A program made the position numbers and the translations under genes. This document shows positions 58,992 to 64,000 of a DNA stretch of 64,000 bases, one piece after another. The stretch's first letter is position 1, and the number at the start of each line of letters is the position of its first letter. The stretch is from DASQPR01 sp035713725 (lineage in GTDB: Bacteria > Actinomycetota > Actinomycetes > Mycobacteriales > Micromonosporaceae): the NCBI GenBank assembly GCA_035713725.1, contig DASTMZ010000200.1, forward strand, positions 1 through 64,000, read 5' to 3'. A model generated the notes under the pieces. That model did no database searches. It was not told where the DNA came from and saw only the letters and a program-made list of their open reading frames with translations.

Positions 58992-60062
58992 ATGGCCATC
59001 CGGCGATGTCGACCGGAGGGGGCCACCACGCTCGAATCGACCGGTCTCGCGCCCGCCGAGGCGCTGGCCTACCGCACGCTCCTCCGTTCCCCGGCGGCCT
59101 CCGCCCGCGATCTCGCCGGCCGCCTCGGCATGTCCGTCCTCGACGCGCGGACCGCACTGCACGGTCTGGAGGCAAAGGGGCTCATCGGTCGCGTGCCCGG
59201 CGCCGCGCAGCGGTTCCGCGTGGCCGCGCCGCCCGACGAGGCGTTTCGACCGCTCATCCGGCGCCGTCGCGCCGATCTGCGCGCCATGCGGTCGGATGTG
59301 GACGCGCTGGCCGAGGAGTATCGATCCGGCCGGTCCGCCCGATCGGGCGAGCGGATCGAGATGCTCGCCGGCGACGTGGCGGCGCATGTCGCCCGGTTGG
59401 TCGCTGGCGCGAGCGCGGACGTGTGCGCGCTCGTGACCAACGCCACGCAGGCGTTGCCCGCGATCGGGCGCGGCCGGCTCGGCGGCGGCGTGGTGGAGCG
59501 CACCGTCTACCCACGGTCCGCGCTCGGCCGGCCCGACGACCGGCGGGAGATCGAGGCCGCGATCCGGGGTGGTGCGCAGATCAGAGTCACCGATCGGCCG
59601 CCGTTTGCGATGCTCGTCGTGGACCGGTCCCTGGTGCTGGTGTCCACCACGTCGGTCGCGACGCATCGACTGGGAGGTCGAAATGGAGAGCCGGCGGTCG
59701 CGAACGTTGCGGCCGTCGACGTGGTCGGCGGCGACGCGGTGCCCGGCGCCGTAGTCGTGCACCCGGGTGGCTTGCAGGATTCGCTTGTCGCGATATTCGA
59801 CCGGACCTGGGCGACTGCGGAACCGGTGCGCGTGACCGCCGGCGGCCTGGCTTGTGGCGACCCGTCGGTGACCGTACCCTGCCCGGACGATCTGCGGCTG
59901 CTGACCCTGCTCCTGGACGGACTCACCGACGAGGCCATCGCGACGAAGCTCGACCTCGGGACCCGGACCGTGCAACGGCGGGTTCGCGAGCTCATCGAGT
60001 CGGCCGGTGTGCGTACCCGTCTGCAGTTGATCTGGCAAGCGACGCGGCGCGGCTGGATCTGA
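58992..60062 (+). CDS. TrmB-like/LuxR-type two-domain transcriptional regulator
   Basis: 356 residues from ATG 58992 (upstream in-frame starts exist; RBS weak). The N-terminal TrmB-like winged helix is 'GLAPAEALAYRTLLRSPAAS' with 'ARDLAGRLGMSVLDARTALH' and 'GLEAKGLIGRVPG'. The middle sensor region resembles a PLD-like fold (~120-270). The C-terminal LuxR HTH is 'DLRLLTLLLDGLTDEAIATK' with 'LDLGTRTVQRRVRELIESAG'. The class is frequent in actinobacteria, with unknown ligands. Confidence 0.82.
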   Translation: MAIRRCRPEGATTLESTGLAPAEALAYRTLLRSPAASARDLAGRLGMSVLDARTALHGLEAKGLIGRVPGAAQRFRVAAPPDEAFRPLIRRRRADLRAMRSDVDALAEEYRSGRSARSGERIEMLAGDVAAHVARLVAGASADVCALVTNATQALPAIGRGRLGGGVVERTVYPRSALGRPDDRREIEAAIRGGAQIRVTDRPPFAMLVVDRSLVLVSTTSVATHRLGGRNGEPAVANVAAVDVVGGDAVPGAVVVHPGGLQDSLVAIFDRTWATAEPVRVTAGGLACGDPSVTVPCPDDLRLLTLLLDGLTDEAIATKLDLGTRTVQRRVRELIESAGVRTRLQLIWQATRRGWI

Positions 60063-60084
60063 CCCGCGGCGGTGGTCTCACGCC

Positions 60085-60113
60085 GGAGGCCCGGGCTGGC
60101 GGCCCGGGCCTCC
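60085..60113. terminator. Hairpin terminator between convergent genes
   Basis: GGAGGCCCGGGC-TGGCG-GCCCGGGCCTCC: 12-bp perfect stem, 5-base loop, between the regulator's stop and the protease gene's stop. It can serve both directions. Confidence 0.8.
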
Positions 60114-60147
60114 TGATCTGACGCGAACCTCAGACCGTCACGTCAAC

Positions 60148-63100
60148 TCAGTCCTTCAGCAAGGCGAAGTTGACGGTCGTGGTCTCGAGTTTCTTGATCT
60201 TCGCGGTCTTCACTTGCGGCTGGAATCCGTCCTTCGCGCAGATGATCTGCAACGGGTTGTTCCGGACGTCCAACCACAGCGCGTAGTTGCCGTTCGCGTC
60301 GGTCTTGAGCGTGTAGTGCGTCGCCCACGTGTTGATCTGGATCGTCGCACCAGCGATCGGACCGTTCGGTCCGGTCACCGTGCCGGTGATCTTGCCCCAT
60401 GTCTTCGGCGGGTTGACCGTCATCGACACGGGGATCGTCGGCACCGAATACGGCGTGTCCGTACTGACCCCGACGCCGGCCGTGTACGTGCCGGGCTGTG
60501 TCACGTCCGGAACGTTGGAGTCGACCGTCACGGTGACCGTGGCGCTTGCCCCCGGTGCGAGAGTCAGCGTCGTCGTGCTGAGCGACAGCCAACTCACGTC
60601 CGTGGTCTCGCCACAATCCACGTTGCCTGGCAGCACTTCGGCGCTCGCCATCGGCGGGACGCCCAGGCCACCCGGGCTGCCACCGATCTTGTAGAAGCCG
60701 CACGTGCTACCGCCGCGGTAGAGCGTGTTGTTCGAATTCGGCAACGTCGACCATGAGTCGCTTGCCGGGTCGTACGCGAAGCCCTGGTTCGTGATCACCG
60801 CGTTGTTCTGGGTGACACCACCAGAGACCAGCAGCATGCCTTCGGCCGCGGTGTAGCCCGAGGCCCACAGGTCGATCGGCAGATCGGCCTTCTGGGACCA
60901 GGTGTTCGAGCCGGGGTCGTAGGCATACGTGTGCACGAGCGTGCCGGTGTCAGTGGTGCCGCCAGCACAGTAGAGCGTGCCGGCGATCGCGCCACAGGAC
61001 TCCCAGCTAACCGCCTCCGGGTAGTCCGCGGCCGGGCTCCACGAGTCCGTCGCCGGGTCGTAGACGTTGACGTCGGTCACGCCGCAGGAGAACGCGGAGC
61101 AGCCACCGACCACGTACATCTTGCCGCCGAGAACGGCCACACCGGAGCCCGCGAACGGGTCAGGGTTGGTCGCCGCGGTCGACCATGTGTCGGTCGACGG
61201 GTCGTAGACCTCGGTCTTGCCGTCGGGGTTGCCGTCGCCGCCCCAACCGCCGGACGCGTAGATCTTCCCGTTCAGAACGGCCATCGCCGGCTTCTCGCGG
61301 GTGTCCGTGGCGCTCGACAGCGGCGACCAGCTACCCGAGTCGGGGTCGTAGACGTACAGCGATGATTCGTCGCCGCCGCCGTCGTACCCGAACGCGGAAT
61401 AGATCTTGCCGCCGAACGAGACCACGCCGTTGTCCTGGATCGTCACCGGATAGTTGGCGATCGCGGTCCACGGCGCGTCGGCCGGTGTCGTGTCGCTAGG
61501 TGCGGCACCGGTCGCCGTACGGATCGAGCCGTTCTTGTTGTGTAGCGATAGCGGCGAGTAGGCGCCCTTCACGCGGTGGATCTGCGCACCTGGCTGGGCG
61601 AGCAGCGTGAAGCCACCGGGCTGTTCACCGAGGGTGACATTGGCCGGCGCACCGCCGGTGTTCTTGACGGTGACGAGTTGCGTCGCCGCCGCCTGCCACT
61701 TCACGGTCTTGTCGATGCTGGTCGGCGTGATCTTGATCTTTCCGGCCGCGAGCGTGAAGGACGCCTTCGTCACGAAGTTCGCCGCCACGTTCACCGACTT
61801 TGTCTTGGCGACGTAGTGGCCCTTGGCCGCGGTGAAGTTGTGCTTGCCGGACAGCGACGAGAACATCCAGTAGAAGCCGTCGTCCAGGTTCGGGTCGTTC
61901 GGCGTCGCGGACGTGATCGCTGACTCGGTCGGCTTGTCGTTGCTGGTGACCGTCGCACCGACGATGCCATTGCCGGTGTTGCCGTCGGACACCGTACCCG
62001 CGACGAGCCCGCCCGAGATCGGGTTGCAGGACCGGCTGCCGAGGAACACGTTGTCGACCTCCCACCACCAGGCCCACGTACCGGTGTAGTGGAACCGCAC
62101 CTGTACGGCGGACTGGCCGGCGGCCATCGGCAACGGGATGTCGACGTGCGCCGGACCACGGAAGTCGGAGCCGTCGTGGTTCCAGACGTTCGTCCACGAC
62201 CCTCCGCCGTTGGTCGACACGTCAACCTCGGCGACCGAGCCGAGGTCGTGGTAGTCCGTGTCGAACGCGAGGTCCGGGTTCGCCGCGCCGGTGAAGTTTG
62301 TCGGCGGGGAGACCAGGAACGTGTCCTCAGTGTTGCCGATGCCGAGGAAGTCGCTGTCGATGATGGCGAATCCGCCGGTGCCGCCGGTCAGGTTGCCCCG
62401 CGGGTGCGGATCATCGAATTCCCAGCCACCGACCGCGGTGTTGTTCACCACGGTCCAGCCGGCCGGCGTGGTCGTCCCGTCGAACGTCTGGGTCGAGCCG
62501 ACGTTGGAGACCGTGTACCCGGGTGCGATGCAACTGTTCGCATCGACCGGCACGCTGACGTTGACGTTCGTGTCCGACGTACCGACCGTGACCATCTGCG
62601 TCACCTGCTGGTATCCCGGATAGTTCGCGGACACGTGCAGCGTGAACGTCTGTCCTTGCGGCAGCGTCAAGCTGTAGTGCCCGGTAAACGGATCGGTGTA
62701 GACCGGTCCGCCCGGAACGCCGTCGGCCGTGATCGTCGCGTAGAGCGGCCAGTTATGGCCGGAGCCGTCGGTGACCGTACCGGACACCGTCGACGAGGCC
62801 ACCGGATCGAGCGCGAAGTTCTCGGTGACCGAACCGCCGTCGGTGACGGTGACACCGGTCAGCGTCTTGCTCGCGAAGCCGAACGCGGCCGCGGTCACGT
62901 CGTACGTGCCGACCGGCACCGAGACGGTGTAGTGGCCGGACGCGTCGGTGGTGGCCACCGAATCGTCCAGGCTCACCGTTGCGCCGGCGATCCCGGCGTT
63001 CGTCGCCGAGTTCGTGACGGTACCGGTCACGGTGCCGTGCGGGCCGGTGGTGAACGCCGACAAACCGTTGGGCGTGCCGAGTCCGGTCGGACCGTCATAG

Positions 63101-64000
63101 CCGGTACCCGCGGTGCAGAGGTACGACGGCGAGCACGAACCGTTGTTGCCGGCCGTCACGTCGTTCAGCCCGGACGTGTGCGCGTACGGGTAGCTTGACG
63201 GGTACGTACCGGACACCGGCGTACCCGAGTCTGCGAACACGCTCGCGATGATCGGCGACGACGCGCTGGTGCCGCCGAACACGTTCCAGCCGCCAAGCTG
63301 GAAGGAGTCGTAGACGGCGACGCCGGTCAACGGGTCGGCAACCGCCGACACGTCGGCCACCGTGCGCATCGAGCATCCGGAGTCGGTCTGCCACGCCGGC
63401 TTCGCCTCGAAAACGGAGCAACCGCTGCCCGGGCCACCGAACGAGTTGTTCCATACCGACTCGGACCAGCCACGCGAGCTGGTGTCGCGCACGAGGCTGG
63501 TGCCACCGACGGAGGTCACGTACTGCGACGCGGCCGGGTACGACACGCCGAACTCGTCGTCACCACTGGACGCGACAACCGCGACACCGGGGTGGTTGTA
63601 GTGCGGATCGCCGTCGGTGACTTCGGACGGGTCCTCGCCACTGCCCGGCGTGGAGGTGTAGGACGAGCCGTAGCTGTTCGACACGTACTTCGCGCCGAGC
63701 GCGACGGCCTCGTCCACCGCGGCCTGCAGGTTGTCGTTGAAGTTGTCGTCGGACTCGACGAGCAGGATGTGCGCGGCGGGCGCGATCGCGGACACCATGT
63801 CCACGTCGAGCGAGATCTCGCCGGCCCAGCCCGCGTCCGGCGGCGGGTAGTTCGTGCCGCCGCGCTGGTCGACCTTCCGGAAGCAACCGTTGGCCGTGGT
63901 GCATTCCGGCAACCCGAACTGCGCCCGGTAGACGCCAAGGTCGGCTTCGGCGTTCGGGTCGTCGAATGCGTCGACGATCGCGACCGTCTGGCCGGCACCG
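60148..64000 (-). CDS. Secreted sedolisin-family (S53) protease with kelch and carboxypeptidase-regulatory-like domains, N-terminus outside window
   Basis: At least 1283 residues, entering from the right edge. The first ~300 residues form an S53 subtilase-like catalytic domain: GQTVAIVDAFDDPNAEADL, then WAGEISLDVDMVSAIAP (the E-x3-D pair), 'GVAVVASSGDDEFGVSYPAA', and catalytic Ser in FGGTSASSPIIASV. Next come carboxypeptidase-regulatory-like beta domains ('GTVTNSATNAGIAGATVSLD'; another at 'GTVSDGNTGNGIVGATVTSN'), a jelly-roll/MAM-like segment between them, and ~6 kelch repeats ('GGKIYSAFGYDGGGDESSLY', 'LNGKIYASGGWGGDGNPDG', 'LGGKMYVVGGCSAFSCGVTD'). An Ig-like domain and a final regulatory-like domain (GTVTGPNGPIAGATIQINTW) complete it. 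It is surely exported; the signal and propeptide are not seen. Confidence 0.9.
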   Translation of the reverse strand, partial: GAGQTVAIVDAFDDPNAEADLGVYRAQFGLPECTTANGCFRKVDQRGGTNYPPPDAGWAGEISLDVDMVSAIAPAAHILLVESDDNFNDNLQAAVDEAVALGAKYVSNSYGSSYTSTPGSGEDPSEVTDGDPHYNHPGVAVVASSGDDEFGVSYPAASQYVTSVGGTSLVRDTSSRGWSESVWNNSFGGPGSGCSVFEAKPAWQTDSGCSMRTVADVSAVADPLTGVAVYDSFQLGGWNVFGGTSASSPIIASVFADSGTPVSGTYPSSYPYAHTSGLNDVTAGNNGSCSPSYLCTAGTGYDGPTGLGTPNGLSAFTTGPHGTVTGTVTNSATNAGIAGATVSLDDSVATTDASGHYTVSVPVGTYDVTAAAFGFASKTLTGVTVTDGGSVTENFALDPVASSTVSGTVTDGSGHNWPLYATITADGVPGGPVYTDPFTGHYSLTLPQGQTFTLHVSANYPGYQQVTQMVTVGTSDTNVNVSVPVDANSCIAPGYTVSNVGSTQTFDGTTTPAGWTVVNNTAVGGWEFDDPHPRGNLTGGTGGFAIIDSDFLGIGNTEDTFLVSPPTNFTGAANPDLAFDTDYHDLGSVAEVDVSTNGGGSWTNVWNHDGSDFRGPAHVDIPLPMAAGQSAVQVRFHYTGTWAWWWEVDNVFLGSRSCNPISGGLVAGTVSDGNTGNGIVGATVTSNDKPTESAITSATPNDPNLDDGFYWMFSSLSGKHNFTAAKGHYVAKTKSVNVAANFVTKASFTLAAGKIKITPTSIDKTVKWQAAATQLVTVKNTGGAPANVTLGEQPGGFTLLAQPGAQIHRVKGAYSPLSLHNKNGSIRTATGAAPSDTTPADAPWTAIANYPVTIQDNGVVSFGGKIYSAFGYDGGGDESSLYVYDPDSGSWSPLSSATDTREKPAMAVLNGKIYASGGWGGDGNPDGKTEVYDPSTDTWSTAATNPDPFAGSGVAVLGGKMYVVGGCSAFSCGVTDVNVYDPATDSWSPAADYPEAVSWESCGAIAGTLYCAGGTTDTGTLVHTYAYDPGSNTWSQKADLPIDLWASGYTAAEGMLLVSGGVTQNNAVITNQGFAYDPASDSWSTLPNSNNTLYRGGSTCGFYKIGGSPGGLGVPPMASAEVLPGNVDCGETTDVSWLSLSTTTLTLAPGASATVTVTVDSNVPDVTQPGTYTAGVGVSTDTPYSVPTIPVSMTVNPPKTWGKITGTVTGPNGPIAGATIQINTWATHYTLKTDANGNYALWLDVRNNPLQIICAKDGFQPQVKTAKIKKLETTTVNFALLKD

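Noticed and set aside
1..64000. tRNA, rRNA or riboswitch genes
   Set aside because: I looked for tRNA-like TTCGANTC arms and known riboswitch cores in the gaps and found none I could support; a covariance-model scan would settle it.

Overview
The window is 64 kb of GC-rich chromosome from an actinobacterium. Most genes start with GTG, short ATGA/GTGA overlaps are common, and nearly every interval is coding. Gene content and order match the conserved actinobacterial block HIT - pgsA - PIM acyltransferase - pimA - pdxS - pdxT - yebC - ruvCAB - yajC/secDF - apt - rel - cyclophilins - MBL hydrolase - hisS - aspS - rarA - alaS - ruvX - mltG - aroE - aroC - aroK, as in Mycobacterium. Phosphatidylinositol mannoside (PIM) genes and a mycothiol-type DinB-like protein also fit Actinobacteria. 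I cannot name the genus from sequence alone.

Layout. 1-3.2 kb: the tail of an NAD-dependent epimerase, a restriction-endonuclease-like (DUF559/AbiEi-type) gene enclosed by a pair of 72-bp inverted repeats, a MerR regulator and a divergent HIT hydrolase. 3.3-9.3 kb is an accessory insert between HIT and pgsA: MFS exporter plus MarR, an ECF sigma factor plus membrane protein, and an EF-G-like GTPase. 9.6-13.5 kb: PIM biosynthesis (pgsA, acyltransferase, pimA) and small membrane proteins. 13.7-16.2 kb: pyridoxal phosphate synthase (pdxS/pdxT) and yebC. 16.4-19.3 kb is a second insert: MFS exporter, TetR and cupin. 19.4-29.6 kb: ruvCAB, yajC-secD-secF, apt and a bifunctional rel. 29.6-37.8 kb: two membrane-anchored cyclophilins, an MBL-fold hydrolase, hisS, aspS, a 53-residue membrane protein and rarA. 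37.8-48.8 kb: a large disordered membrane protein, a DUF948 protein, alaS, ruvX, mltG and aroE-aroC-aroK.

From 48.8 kb on the order is no longer the conserved one (aroB does not follow aroK). This accessory stretch holds a GNAT protein, a ribbon-helix-helix/Clp-N protein with repeat operators, a GIDE-like membrane protein with a duplicated fragment of its own 3' end, a lutABC lactate-oxidation operon, a lipoprotein, an RsbW-like kinase, a MarR/DinB-like pair, an SMP-30 lactonase, a TrmB/LuxR regulator and a very large secreted sedolisin (S53) protease with kelch and carboxypeptidase-regulatory-like domains that runs off the right end.

The most unusual non-coding structure is a set of short duplications that echo gene 3' ends (secF, rel, the 53-residue gene, the GIDE-like gene), plus several clean dyads next to regulator genes. 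No rRNA, tRNA, CRISPR array or transposase was found.
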